Assembly: GCA_964636405.1 (NCBI GenBank)
Contig: CAZWSI010000002.1
Span: forward strand, 62,001 to 126,000
DNA length: 64,000 nt
Reading direction: 5' to 3'
Source of the DNA: CAZKGE01 sp964636405
Lineage (GTDB): Bacteria; Bacillota; Clostridia; Christensenellales; CAG-138
This document shows, one piece after another, positions 52,644 through 60,955 of this stretch. Position numbers and translations under genes: made by a program. The notes below the pieces were generated by a model. That model had not been told where the DNA came from. It did not search any database and worked only from the letters and a program-made list of their open reading frames with translations. Each line of letters starts with the position of its first letter. Positions within the stretch are counted from its first letter, which is position 1.

Positions 52644-52895
52644 ATGCTCCGCCCCGTCCCCGGCGTCATCACGCTGGAGCTGCACGGCAAAAACCGCTTT
52701 CAGGCACGCGTCGCGCTGAGCGCTGCCCTGCGCCGGGCAGACGGGCAGGTATACCGCATCCGCGCCGTGCACGGCCATACCCACGGCACGGCCCTGCGCG
52801 ATATGCTCCGCGCGGAATTCGCTTCTCACCCCCGCGTGCTCCGCCTCGAAAGCGTGGGCGAGGGTGCAACCGATCTTGTGCTGCGCGAACTGTAA
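52644..52895 (+). CDS. Mini Smr-domain protein
   Basis: An 83-residue protein that is almost all a small MutS-related (Smr) domain: LELHGKNRFQARVAL at the start, then RIRAVHGHTHGTALRDML and a C-terminal beta strand. The LHG and HGxxxGxLR motifs are the family signature; Smr domains nick or bind nucleic acid. The usual GxG loop of HGxGxGxLR is HTHG here. The ATG lies one base after the synthetase TGA, so it is co-translated, though its function need not be related. Confidence 0.7.
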   Translation: MLRPVPGVITLELHGKNRFQARVALSAALRRADGQVYRIRAVHGHTHGTALRDMLRAEFASHPRVLRLESVGEGATDLVLREL

Positions 52896-52936
52896 GCGCG
52901 GCGGTCAGACAATAGCACAACAAAAGAGTCGTTTTG

Positions 52937-52963
52937 TTAGCACTCGCGTCATGTGAGTGCTAA
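52937..52963. promoter_or_regulatory. CIRCE operator (HrcA binding site)
   Basis: TTAGCACTC-N9-GAGTGCTAA is a perfect match to the CIRCE consensus. It lies 153 bases before hsp20, predicting HrcA repression relieved by heat. Confidence 0.95.
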
Positions 52964-53115
52964 TTTTTACATTTGCATTACGTTCGCTTCAAATTTTTGC
53001 AACAATGGGATGTTATGGTTAGGGCAGTTGAAAGGGAGAGCGGTTCCCTCCTGGGGAATAGCCCTTCCGAGAAGGAAGAACAATAAGCAAGAACATTCCA
53101 AAGGAGGACGTTTTT

Positions 53116-53541
53116 ATGAGTATGTACGCTATGACCCCTTATCGCAGGCAGCACGGCATGGAGCGCTTTTTCGATGATTTTGAGAAGGACTTCTTCAACG
53201 GCTTCCCGACCATCACCTCCGCCTTCCGCACCGACATTGAGGACTGCGGCGATCATTACGCCGTCAAGGCCGAGCTTCCGGGCTTTACCAAGGAGGATAT
53301 CGACATCGATATCAACGGCGAGTGCATGACCGTGCGCGCGTCCCACGACGAGACCGAGGAGGAAAAAAAGAAGAACTATGTGCGCCGCGAGCGCCACGTA
53401 GGCACCATCGCCCGCAGCTTCGACATTTCCGGCATCGACGTCGACGCCATCTCCGCCGCCTACGAAAACGGCATCCTTATCCTGACCCTTCCCAAGGCCC
53501 AGCCCAAGGCGCCTGAGGGCAAGAAGGTGGCGGTGCGGTAA
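53116..53541 (+). CDS. Small heat-shock protein Hsp20
   Basis: A 141-residue alpha-crystallin-type chaperone that binds unfolding proteins in an ATP-independent way. The alpha-crystallin domain runs from about residue 36 (YAVKAELPGFTKEDIDIDI) to 130 and includes the conserved end AAYENGILILTLPK. AAAGGAGG precedes the ATG by nine bases. The CIRCE operator upstream means it belongs to the HrcA regulon, which in Firmicutes more often governs dnaK and groE. Confidence 0.93.
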   Translation: MSMYAMTPYRRQHGMERFFDDFEKDFFNGFPTITSAFRTDIEDCGDHYAVKAELPGFTKEDIDIDINGECMTVRASHDETEEEKKKNYVRRERHVGTIARSFDISGIDVDAISAAYENGILILTLPKAQPKAPEGKKVAVR

Positions 53542-53571
53542 CGAGAACGGGGGACGGGGGTACGGCTCGAG

Positions 53572-53626
53572 TGCGTTAGGGCGCTGCCCTAAAACCCGCC
53601 AAAGGGTGTTCCCCCCTTTGGAATCC
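53572..53626 (-). repeat. Dispersed palindromic repeat, copy 1
   Basis: Contains TTAGGGC-GCT-GCCCTAA (53576-53592) and CCAAAGGG-N7-CCCTTTGG (53599-53621), then GGAATCC. Read on the minus strand it has the same layout as the copy at 53741-53801. Confidence 0.75.
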
Positions 53627-53681
53627 CATCTATGACCGCGTTTTGTGCGTTTGCTTTAGCTTTTTTCTATAAGAACAACTT

Positions 53682-53716
53682 GGCCCGGCGATATTTCGCC
53701 GGGCCGAGTCTTTGTC
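53682..53716. terminator. Bidirectional terminator between hsp20 and the CNNM-type gene
   Basis: GGCCCGGCGA (53682-53691) pairs with TCGCCGGGCC (53696-53705) around a TATT loop. Moderate T-rich tails lie on both sides (GAGTCTTTGTC rightward; AAGTTGTTCTTA leftward). It separates two convergent genes. Confidence 0.7.
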
Positions 53717-53740
53717 TATTCACTTTTAGGGCGATTCCAC

Positions 53741-53801
53741 GGGATTCCCAAGGGATGAAATCCCTTAAGCGGGGCCCGGGGCAGCGCCCCTTGCGTTCCC
53801 C
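53741..53801 (+). repeat. Dispersed palindromic repeat, copy 2
   Basis: Order: GGATTCCC, AAGGGAT-GAA-ATCCCTT hairpin (53750-53766), GCGGGGCCC, GGGGC-AGC-GCCCC hairpin (53778-53790), TTGCGTTCCCC. It lies inverted to copy 1 around the terminator. Confidence 0.75.
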
Positions 53802-53813
53802 AACGCCCCCCGC

Positions 53814-55154
53814 TTACCCGGCGGCCTCCGCCTGCTCCGCGTTGGGCTCCAAGCGCACGAGCGCTGCGGCCACGGTGCGGTTTTTGATCTCCGTGGCCTC
53901 GATGCTCAAGCCCGCGACACGGGCGGTAAAGCGGCTGCCGTCGGCGGGAACGGCGGGCAGGGTGCTGAGCGCAAGGCCGCCGAGCGTTTCAAACTCGCTA
54001 TCGGACAGCGTAATGCCCAGCGCCTCGGAGAGCGCGTCGAGCGGCACGGGCCCGCGCGTGCGCCAGAGATTGTCCCCCTCCCGCTCAATGAGGTATTCCG
54101 GCAGCGGATCATCGTCGTCCCCGGGCAAATCGCCCACGATCTCCTCAAGCAGGTCGCTGAGTGTAATAATGCCGCTCATGCCGCCGTATTCATCCACCAC
54201 AACGGCAAAATGGCGGCGCGTCTTCTTCATTTCATAAAAGAGCACGTCGGCCGGCGTAGACTCCAGCACGAACCACGCGGGCGCAACAGCGCTTTTCATC
54301 ACGCTCTCGCGCTTGCGGTCGGGCAGGCGAAAATAATCCTTGGCGTCGAGCACGCCCACGATATTGTCCGTGCTGTCGGCGCACACGGGATAGCGCGCGT
54401 GCCTGGTTTCGTAGATGGTCTTTTCCCACGCGCGGTCGTCCTCCTCCATCCAGAGCAGATCCACCTGCGTGCGGTGCGTGAGCGCCTGTTCGGCCGTTAC
54501 GTCGTCAAATTCAAACACGTTTTGGAGCATGCGCTTTTCAGCCTCGTCGATCGTGCCCTTTTCGCTGCCCGCGTCGATCATCATGCGGATCTCCTCCTCG
54601 GTGACCGATTCCTCCTGCGCGCTCGGATCAATGCCCAGCAAACGCAGCACGCCGTTTGTCGTTACGGTTAGCAGCCACACGATGGGCGCGAACGCGCGCG
54701 ATACAAACGCGATCAGGCCCGACATGCCCAGCGCGAGCTTTTCGGCCTTCTTCATGGCGACGCGCTTGGGCACAAGCTCGCCCAGCACAAGCGTGACAAA
54801 GGAAAGCAGAAGCGTAATGAGCACGACGGAGATGGCGTCGAGCGTGGCCGCCGGGATGCGCGTACCCGCATCGACGAGCGCCGTTGTTATGCGGCCGGAA
54901 AAATTATCCGCCGCAAACGCGCTGCCTAAAAAGCCCGATAAGGTGATGGCGACCTGGATGGTTGCAAGGAAACGCGCGGGCTGGCTGGTCAACCGCGCGA
55001 GGCGTACGGCCCTGCGATCCCCTGCCGCGGCAAGCTTGGCTATGCGCGCGTCGTTCATGGTGATAACGGCAATCTCCGCGCTGGCGAAGACCGCGTTCAA
55101 TGCGATAAGAGTAAGCTGCAGCAAAAGCTGCAAGCCTATGCCGGTGTCTTCCAA
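53814..55154 (-). CDS. CNNM/hemolysin C-CorC family membrane protein (DUF21, CBS, CorC domains)
   Basis: A 446-residue protein. The N-terminal DUF21 transmembrane domain has about four hydrophobic segments (residues 5-30, 65-85, 100-130, 140-165), followed by a pair of CBS domains around residues 215-335 (MLQNVFEFDDVTAEQALTHR, VVVDEYGGMSGIITLSDL) and a C-terminal CorC/HlyC domain. Members are linked to magnesium or cobalt efflux, and a haemolysin role is doubtful. Its 3' end faces hsp20 across the repeat and terminator region. Confidence 0.9.
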   Translation of the reverse strand: MEDTGIGLQLLLQLTLIALNAVFASAEIAVITMNDARIAKLAAAGDRRAVRLARLTSQPARFLATIQVAITLSGFLGSAFAADNFSGRITTALVDAGTRIPAATLDAISVVLITLLLSFVTLVLGELVPKRVAMKKAEKLALGMSGLIAFVSRAFAPIVWLLTVTTNGVLRLLGIDPSAQEESVTEEEIRMMIDAGSEKGTIDEAEKRMLQNVFEFDDVTAEQALTHRTQVDLLWMEEDDRAWEKTIYETRHARYPVCADSTDNIVGVLDAKDYFRLPDRKRESVMKSAVAPAWFVLESTPADVLFYEMKKTRRHFAVVVDEYGGMSGIITLSDLLEEIVGDLPGDDDDPLPEYLIEREGDNLWRTRGPVPLDALSEALGITLSDSEFETLGGLALSTLPAVPADGSRFTARVAGLSIEATEIKNRTVAAALVRLEPNAEQAEAAG

Positions 55155-55316
55155 AATGTCCCCCTTAAATCAAATATAAGTCAGTTTGTAAAAATTTATC
55201 ATACGCAACGCCGCCGCGTCAATCCCGGCAAAGCGTCAAGCGTGTCTTCTTAGCGGCGCCTTGGCAAAAAACGCGCGACAGGTCACGGTTTTGTCCTTGA
55301 GCGGCGGCGCGGGGCC

Positions 55317-58300
55317 TCATATATCCGTCGCGTCCTCCTCGAGCAGCGCCAGCTCCTCGCGGCTCACCACGCGCGGCGGACGCTTGCAGAGCGCTTCATA
55401 GAGCACGGGTACTACGTAGAGGGTCATAAGCGTGGCGTACGCAAGGCCGCCTATGGACACCATTGCCACAGGCTGCACGAGCGACGCGCCCATCCCAAAG
55501 CCCAGCGCCATGGGCAGCAGGCCAAGTATGGTCGTAAGCGCGGTCATGAGCACGGGGCGCAGGCGCGTTAAGCAGGCGGCGCGCAGAGCGGGGCCAAGCT
55601 CCCTGCCCGCCATGCGCAGGCGGTTGGCCGCGTCGATGAGCACGATGCCATTGTTGACGATGATGCCCACCAGCAGGATAAAGCCGATCATGGCCACGAT
55701 GGAGAGCGTTTCTCCGGCAAGCAGGAGCGCCAGCAGCCCGCCCGTAAAGGCCAGCGGAACCGTGCCCATAACGATAAGGGGCGAAAGGAGCGATTGAAAC
55801 TGCGCCACCATGATAAGATAGACGATCACCACGCCCAGCAGCAGCATGAGCAGCAGATCCTTCATGGCGCTCATAATCGTTTCGTTTTCGCCGGAGAACA
55901 CAAGGTGCACCCCCGCGGGCGGCGTGAAGGCTTCGAGCGCCTTTTCCGCCTCGGCGGCGACCAGCGTTACGTTATACCCCTCGTCCACGGCGGCGGATAC
56001 GGATAAATAGCGTTTCTGGCCCAACCGCCCGATGGAATTGAGCGTTTCGCTTTCCGAAAACGAGGCGATGTCCGCCAGCAGCACCTGCTTGGTATCGCCC
56101 GAAGCGTCCTTTACCCGCAGGGCGTGCCTGCGCAAATCGGTAAGCGTGCGCGCGCCGCCCGCAAGCGAGAATATCACGTCCGCCTCCGCATCCTCGAGCG
56201 TGGTAACCTTGCCGTTTACGGACAGGAACGCCGCCACGTCCTGATAGACCTGCGCCACCGTTAGATTGTGCGCCATAGCGGCCTCTTTATCGACCGTCAC
56301 GCGCAGGGCGGGCGTCGTTTTGTCGATGCCGTCGTCAACGTCCACGAGGCCCGGCGCGGAGGCAAGCGTTGCCGCAACGGCGCGCGCGGCCTCCGCAAGC
56401 TCGACGAGGTTCTCGCCGTACACCTGCACGACCACACCTGAGCCGCCCAGTGTGCTCGCGTCCGTCAGGCTGCTCGTGCCGGTGGCCGTTACCGTGGCGG
56501 GCAAATCGGCGCAGAGCGCCTCCATGCGCCGCGCGAGCGCAAGGCTCGTTTCCCCGCGCTTTTCGGCAAGCACGGCGTAGACGATCGTTTCGTTTTTTGC
56601 GTCCGAGCCGTCCGAAAGGCCCACCACGCCCCCAAGGCCGCTGCCGACCATCGCGCCCACAGCCTCCACGCCCGGCAGCTCGGAAACCCGCGCGGCCACC
56701 TCGTCGGTTACGGCGGCCGTTTCCGCGAGGGTTGCGTTATCGTCGAGCGTGACGGCTATGGTGATTTGCGAGCTGTCCATATCGGGCATATAGATAAAGC
56801 CCCTGGAGAGCGCGAGCACGAGGCTCCCCGCAAGGAGCGAAACGGAAAGGACGAGGGGCAGCCACTTGTGCGCGAGGGCGAATGCAAGCGTTCTTTGGTA
56901 AAAGCCAGTCATGCGCGCAAGGCCCTTTTGCGGCGTTTCGCGCACCTTTTTCAGCAGGCCGGAGGACATGGCGGGCACGAGCGTGAGCGCGACCACGAGG
57001 CTTGCCAGCAGCGAATAGGCGATGGTGAGCGCCATATCGGTAAAGATCTGCCTTGCCAGGCCGGTAACGAACACGATGGGCACAAACACGCACACGGTGG
57101 TGAGCGTGGAGGCCGTGATGGCCCCGGAAACCTGCAAAGCGCCCGAAATGCACGCGCGGTAAAGCGGCGCGCCGTTTTTGCGCAGGCGATAGATATTTTC
57201 GATCACCACAATGGAATTGTCCACCAGCATGCCCACGCCCACGGCAAGCCCCGACATGGAGATTACGTTCAGCGTCACGCCCGAAAAGTACATGAGCACA
57301 ATGGCGAAGGTAACGCTCACGGGGATGGAGCACGCAATGATAAAGGTGGGCTTGAGGTCGCGCAGGAAAAGATACAGGATAACCACCGCGAGCACCGCGC
57401 CAAGCAACAGGTTTTGCAGCACGGAATCGATCACAAGGTGAATATAATCGCCCTGATCCATCATCATGGTAAAGGTCAGGCCGTCGTATTCGTCGCAAAG
57501 GGCGGAAAATTCCGCCTCCAGATTTTCGCTCACGGTTGCCGTGGCGTAGCCCGACTGCTTCTGGAAGGAGAGCAGCACGCCCTCCCGGCCGTTGAGCTTG
57601 GCGTAGGTCTCGTCCGCGTTGTCGGAAACGAACACGTCCGCCACGTCCGAAACGCGGATGGGCTCGAGCCCGTCGAGGCCCAGATCAAAGAGCACGAGCG
57701 ACGCGACCTCGTCCGCGCTCCGCACTCTATCGCCCACGTATACAAGCCAGCTCCGCTCGCCGTCCTCGGCATAGCCCGCCGGCATGGAAAAATTCTCCGC
57801 CGACAATATCCCGCCCACGGTGGCGCGGCTGAGGAGCACGTTCATATCGGTTTGGCTCAGGAGCTGTTTTTTTTGCTGGGCAAGCTGCTCCTTTGCGTCG
57901 TCAAGCTGCTTTCGCGCGTCGTCCAGCTGCTTTTGCGCAGCCTCCATTTGGTCGGGATCGACCGCGTCCAGCTCCTTTTCGGCCCGGGCGATCTTGTTGT
58001 AGGCCTTGGCCTCCTCGGCGGCGACCATGGACATGCTCGTGTCCAGTTCGTTCCGCTTTTTGATGATCTCGTCAAGGAGCGATTGCGCCTGCGCGCGCTG
58101 CGCGTCAAGCTGCCCGCGCGCGCCTTCCGCCGCCGCGAGATCCGCTTCCAGGCTCGGAAACCGCGCGTCGATGGAGGCAATGGCGTCCCCCGCGTCGGAG
58201 GCGGCCCTTTGGGCGGCAAGCTCGGCGGTCTGCACCACGGCGGCGCTCTCGTCCGCCGCAAAGCCCATACCCGTGAGCAGGTCCTGCACGCCCTGCGGAT

Positions 58301-59297
58301 AGGGCGGTGTCTGGCCGGAAATGGCCGAAACGAGAATCCGAAGCTGCGCCGCCTGCGCCTGCGCCGCCTTTTGCGCGGCCACGGCCTGCGCGCGCGCCGC
58401 CCGCGCGCCCTTCAAGCCCGCAATGGCTGCGTCGTAGCCGACCACGCCCGCCGAAAGCTGCTTAACCGCGTCCTCCGCCTGCGCGCGCGCCGCATCCAAC
58501 TGCACGGAGGCCTCGCCCGCCTTTTCGGTAATGGATTGGGTCGCGCGGCGGAAGCGCTCCTTGGCCTCGTCGAGCGTCTTGCGGCCCTCGGTCACCTGCT
58601 CGAGTCCGTCGTCAAGCTCGGATTGGTTCTTGTCCAGCTCCCGCTGCGCGTCGCGCAGCTCCTTCTCCGCGTCGGCAAAGGAGCTTTCCAGCGCGGCGGC
58701 AATCCGTCTGTTGACGGCGGCGGTCTTTCTTTCGTTGAGCACCACGTTCGCCTGCCGCGCGATGAGTCCCGTGGCCGATACGCTCGCCACGCCCTCCACG
58801 CCCTCTAGGCGGGAAAGCAGCGTGCTTTCCGTAAAGGCGGAGATGGCGAGCGCGTCGTCGCCCGCGCGGCTTACAGCCGCCACGGCGAGGGGGAGCATAT
58901 CGGGGTTGAGCTTGAGGATGGCGGGCGTGCCGATGGAAGCGTTCCACGCGCCGCCGATGCGTTCCAGCTTCTCGCGGATGTTCATGGTCGCCGCGTCCAT
59001 ATTCGCGCCGTCGGTAAACTCCAGCATGACCATGGAATAGTTCTCCGCAGAGACGGAGCGGATGTTTTTAATGTTGTCCAGCGTGGCCGTGGCCTGCTCG
59101 ATGGGCTTGGTAATGGTCTGCTCGATCTCCTCCGGGCTTGCGCCCACATAGGCGGTAAGCACCACCACGTAGGGCAATTCCAGATTGGGCAGCAGGTCGG
59201 GCGTCATTTTGGTAAAGGAAACCACGCCAAGAATGATTACGAGTATCACGGCGACCAGCACCGTGAGCGGCTTTTTGACCGAAAACCGGGCGAACAT
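55317..59297 (-). CDS. RND-family efflux transporter (AcrB/SwrC type) with long coiled-coil insert
   Basis: A 1326-residue RND transporter. The start MFARFSVKKPLTVLVAVIL gives the first membrane helix; further helices cluster near 630-790 and 1140-1310, in the usual twelve-helix plan. Between about residues 210 and 490 is a long Ala/Gln/Lys/Glu-rich coiled coil (for example ELRDAQRELDKNQSELDDG and QLDDARKQLDDAKEQLAQQ) not present in AcrB (about 1040 residues). Firmicute homologues such as SwrC/YerP are around 1065. The insert may reach through the wall in place of a separate adaptor protein. The ATG at 59297 has GGGAGGAG upstream. Confidence 0.9.
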   Translation of the reverse strand: MFARFSVKKPLTVLVAVILVIILGVVSFTKMTPDLLPNLELPYVVVLTAYVGASPEEIEQTITKPIEQATATLDNIKNIRSVSAENYSMVMLEFTDGANMDAATMNIREKLERIGGAWNASIGTPAILKLNPDMLPLAVAAVSRAGDDALAISAFTESTLLSRLEGVEGVASVSATGLIARQANVVLNERKTAAVNRRIAAALESSFADAEKELRDAQRELDKNQSELDDGLEQVTEGRKTLDEAKERFRRATQSITEKAGEASVQLDAARAQAEDAVKQLSAGVVGYDAAIAGLKGARAARAQAVAAQKAAQAQAAQLRILVSAISGQTPPYPQGVQDLLTGMGFAADESAAVVQTAELAAQRAASDAGDAIASIDARFPSLEADLAAAEGARGQLDAQRAQAQSLLDEIIKKRNELDTSMSMVAAEEAKAYNKIARAEKELDAVDPDQMEAAQKQLDDARKQLDDAKEQLAQQKKQLLSQTDMNVLLSRATVGGILSAENFSMPAGYAEDGERSWLVYVGDRVRSADEVASLVLFDLGLDGLEPIRVSDVADVFVSDNADETYAKLNGREGVLLSFQKQSGYATATVSENLEAEFSALCDEYDGLTFTMMMDQGDYIHLVIDSVLQNLLLGAVLAVVILYLFLRDLKPTFIIACSIPVSVTFAIVLMYFSGVTLNVISMSGLAVGVGMLVDNSIVVIENIYRLRKNGAPLYRACISGALQVSGAITASTLTTVCVFVPIVFVTGLARQIFTDMALTIAYSLLASLVVALTLVPAMSSGLLKKVRETPQKGLARMTGFYQRTLAFALAHKWLPLVLSVSLLAGSLVLALSRGFIYMPDMDSSQITIAVTLDDNATLAETAAVTDEVAARVSELPGVEAVGAMVGSGLGGVVGLSDGSDAKNETIVYAVLAEKRGETSLALARRMEALCADLPATVTATGTSSLTDASTLGGSGVVVQVYGENLVELAEAARAVAATLASAPGLVDVDDGIDKTTPALRVTVDKEAAMAHNLTVAQVYQDVAAFLSVNGKVTTLEDAEADVIFSLAGGARTLTDLRRHALRVKDASGDTKQVLLADIASFSESETLNSIGRLGQKRYLSVSAAVDEGYNVTLVAAEAEKALEAFTPPAGVHLVFSGENETIMSAMKDLLLMLLLGVVIVYLIMVAQFQSLLSPLIVMGTVPLAFTGGLLALLLAGETLSIVAMIGFILLVGIIVNNGIVLIDAANRLRMAGRELGPALRAACLTRLRPVLMTALTTILGLLPMALGFGMGASLVQPVAMVSIGGLAYATLMTLYVVPVLYEALCKRPPRVVSREELALLEEDATDI

Positions 59298-59372
59298 ACG
59301 CGCTCCTCCCGCGACGCGCGGATGACGCGCCGCTCGCCGCATCCCCCGCGGCAATCTGTATCAAATTGTATT

Positions 59373-59402
59373 ATTCTATATAAAAGGCCCATGCCGCGTC
59401 AA
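59373..59402 (-). promoter_or_regulatory. Promoter of the RND transporter gene
   Basis: On the minus strand, TTGACG (plus 59397-59402) and TAGAAT (plus 59373-59378) with 18-base spacing, 75 bases before the ATG. It lies in the 317-base ftsZ-RND gap, which otherwise holds only the hairpin at 59546-59574. Confidence 0.55.
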
Positions 59403-59545
59403 TTTAATCCCGTTACTTTTCACATTTGTGACGTATTGCGGGGGCATGTCCCGCAAAGGAGCGCGATTCCTGTTGTTGAGCGGCAAGCGTTCAAACGGCA
59501 TACAGCGATTGGATGCCTTGCTCTGATGGGCGAAACGAATTACGA

Positions 59546-59574
59546 GGCGCGACAGCCTTTCAAGCAGTCGCGCC
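59546..59574 (-). terminator. Probable ftsZ terminator hairpin
   Basis: GGCGCGAC and GTCGCGCC form an 8-base-pair stem 40 bases after the ftsZ stop. The following minus-strand tail TCGTAATTCGTTTCG is only weakly U-rich. Confidence 0.45.
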
Positions 59575-59614
59575 CCGTGATTGCCGTTAAGTGGTTTTTA
59601 TGGGAATCCCCGCC

Positions 59615-60943
59615 TTATTTGCGCAAAAACGCGGGTACGTCGAGCTTGTTGCGGGGCTTTTCGGTATAGTCGCGGCGGATGTCGCCCTCGCCCATCACAG
59701 GCTCGGCCACGCCGGTATTTGTTTCCGCAATGGGTTCGTCGGCCACGATGGGCCGGCGCGGCGTGTAGGAGGCCGCCGAGAAGGGCTGGGGCTGCTGCTG
59801 CATAAAGGGCGACGCAGGCTGCTGCTGGCCAAAGCCCGCCTGCGGCTGCGTATACCCGGTCTGGGGCTGGGAATAGCCCGTTTGCGCCTGGGCAAAGGGC
59901 GAGGGGCTCTGGCGGAAGCTCTGGCCGCCGAAGGCCGAAGCGCCAAAGACGGACTGCTGGGACTGCGGCGATTGCTGATGCTGCGCGAGCCGGTCGGCTT
60001 CAAAGCCCGTGGCGATGACCGTAATGCGGATGGCGTCGCCCATGGCCTCGTCAATATCCGCGCCGAAGATGATGTTTGCCTCCGGGTCGGCGGTGTCGGA
60101 GATAAAGGCCGCCGCTTCGTTGACCTCGAGCAGGCTCATATCGGGCCCGCCGGTGATATTCATCAGCACGCCGCGCGCGCCTTCGATCTTGGTTTCGAGC
60201 AGGGGGCTTTCAATGGCCTGCCGCGCCGCCTCCGCCGCGCGCTTTTCGCCGGTCGCGTTGCCGATGCCCATGTGCGCGAGGCCCTTGTCCTTCATAATGG
60301 TCTTGATATCCGCAAAGTCGAGGTTGATCATGGCGGGAACCGCGATGAGGTCGGATATGCCCTGAATGCCCTGACGCAGCACATCGTCCGCGACCCGCAG
60401 CGCGTCGGGGAGGCTCGCGCGGCCGACGAGGTCGATGAGCTTGTCGTTGGGGATGGTGATAAGCGTGTCCACTATGGGCTTCAGCGCCGCGATGCCGATT
60501 TCGGCGTTGCGCATGCGCACCTTGCCTTCAAAGGAGAAGGGCTTGGTGACCACGCCCACCGTGAGGATGCCCAGCTCGCGCGCGCACTCGGCCACGATGG
60601 ACGCCGCGCCCGTGCCCGTGCCGCCGCCCATGCCCGCCGTTACGAAGATCATGTCCGCGCCGCGTATGGCCTCGGTGAGCGCCTCGCGGCTCTCCTCGGC
60701 GGCCTTGTGGCCGATATCCGGGTCCGCGCCCGCGCCCAGACCCCGGGTCAGCTTTTCGCCGATCTGGATCTTGTTCTCCGCCTTGGCCAGGTAGAGCGCT
60801 TGCTTATCCGTGTTAACCGCGATAAATTCTACCCCGCGCAGTCCGTACTGCACCATGCGGTTGATGGCGTTGCAGCCCGCGCCGCCGACGCCAATGACCT
60901 TGATTTGGGCGAATGTCGCGTTGTCATAATCCTGTTCAAACAT
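59615..60943 (-). CDS. ftsZ: Cell division GTPase FtsZ
   Basis: A 442-residue tubulin homologue that forms the Z-ring. The nucleotide start is VIGVGGAGCNAINRM, the tubulin signature GGGTGTG is at residues 106-112, and VNTDKQAL and PDMSLLEVNEAA are also present. After residue 320 comes a Gln/Pro/Tyr-rich linker with QPQTGY-type repeats, and the C-terminal peptide KLDVPAFLRK that binds FtsA. Length is normal to slightly long because of the linker. It lies 12 bases after ftsA, separate from the main division cluster. Confidence 0.97.
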   Translation of the reverse strand: MFEQDYDNATFAQIKVIGVGGAGCNAINRMVQYGLRGVEFIAVNTDKQALYLAKAENKIQIGEKLTRGLGAGADPDIGHKAAEESREALTEAIRGADMIFVTAGMGGGTGTGAASIVAECARELGILTVGVVTKPFSFEGKVRMRNAEIGIAALKPIVDTLITIPNDKLIDLVGRASLPDALRVADDVLRQGIQGISDLIAVPAMINLDFADIKTIMKDKGLAHMGIGNATGEKRAAEAARQAIESPLLETKIEGARGVLMNITGGPDMSLLEVNEAAAFISDTADPEANIIFGADIDEAMGDAIRITVIATGFEADRLAQHQQSPQSQQSVFGASAFGGQSFRQSPSPFAQAQTGYSQPQTGYTQPQAGFGQQQPASPFMQQQPQPFSAASYTPRRPIVADEPIAETNTGVAEPVMGEGDIRRDYTEKPRNKLDVPAFLRK

Positions 60944-60955
60944 GGTTTCTCCCCC

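Noticed and set aside
56766..58808. A 680-codon plus-strand frame inside the RND gene
   Set aside because: Antisense shadow of the transporter; no ribosome site or family signal.
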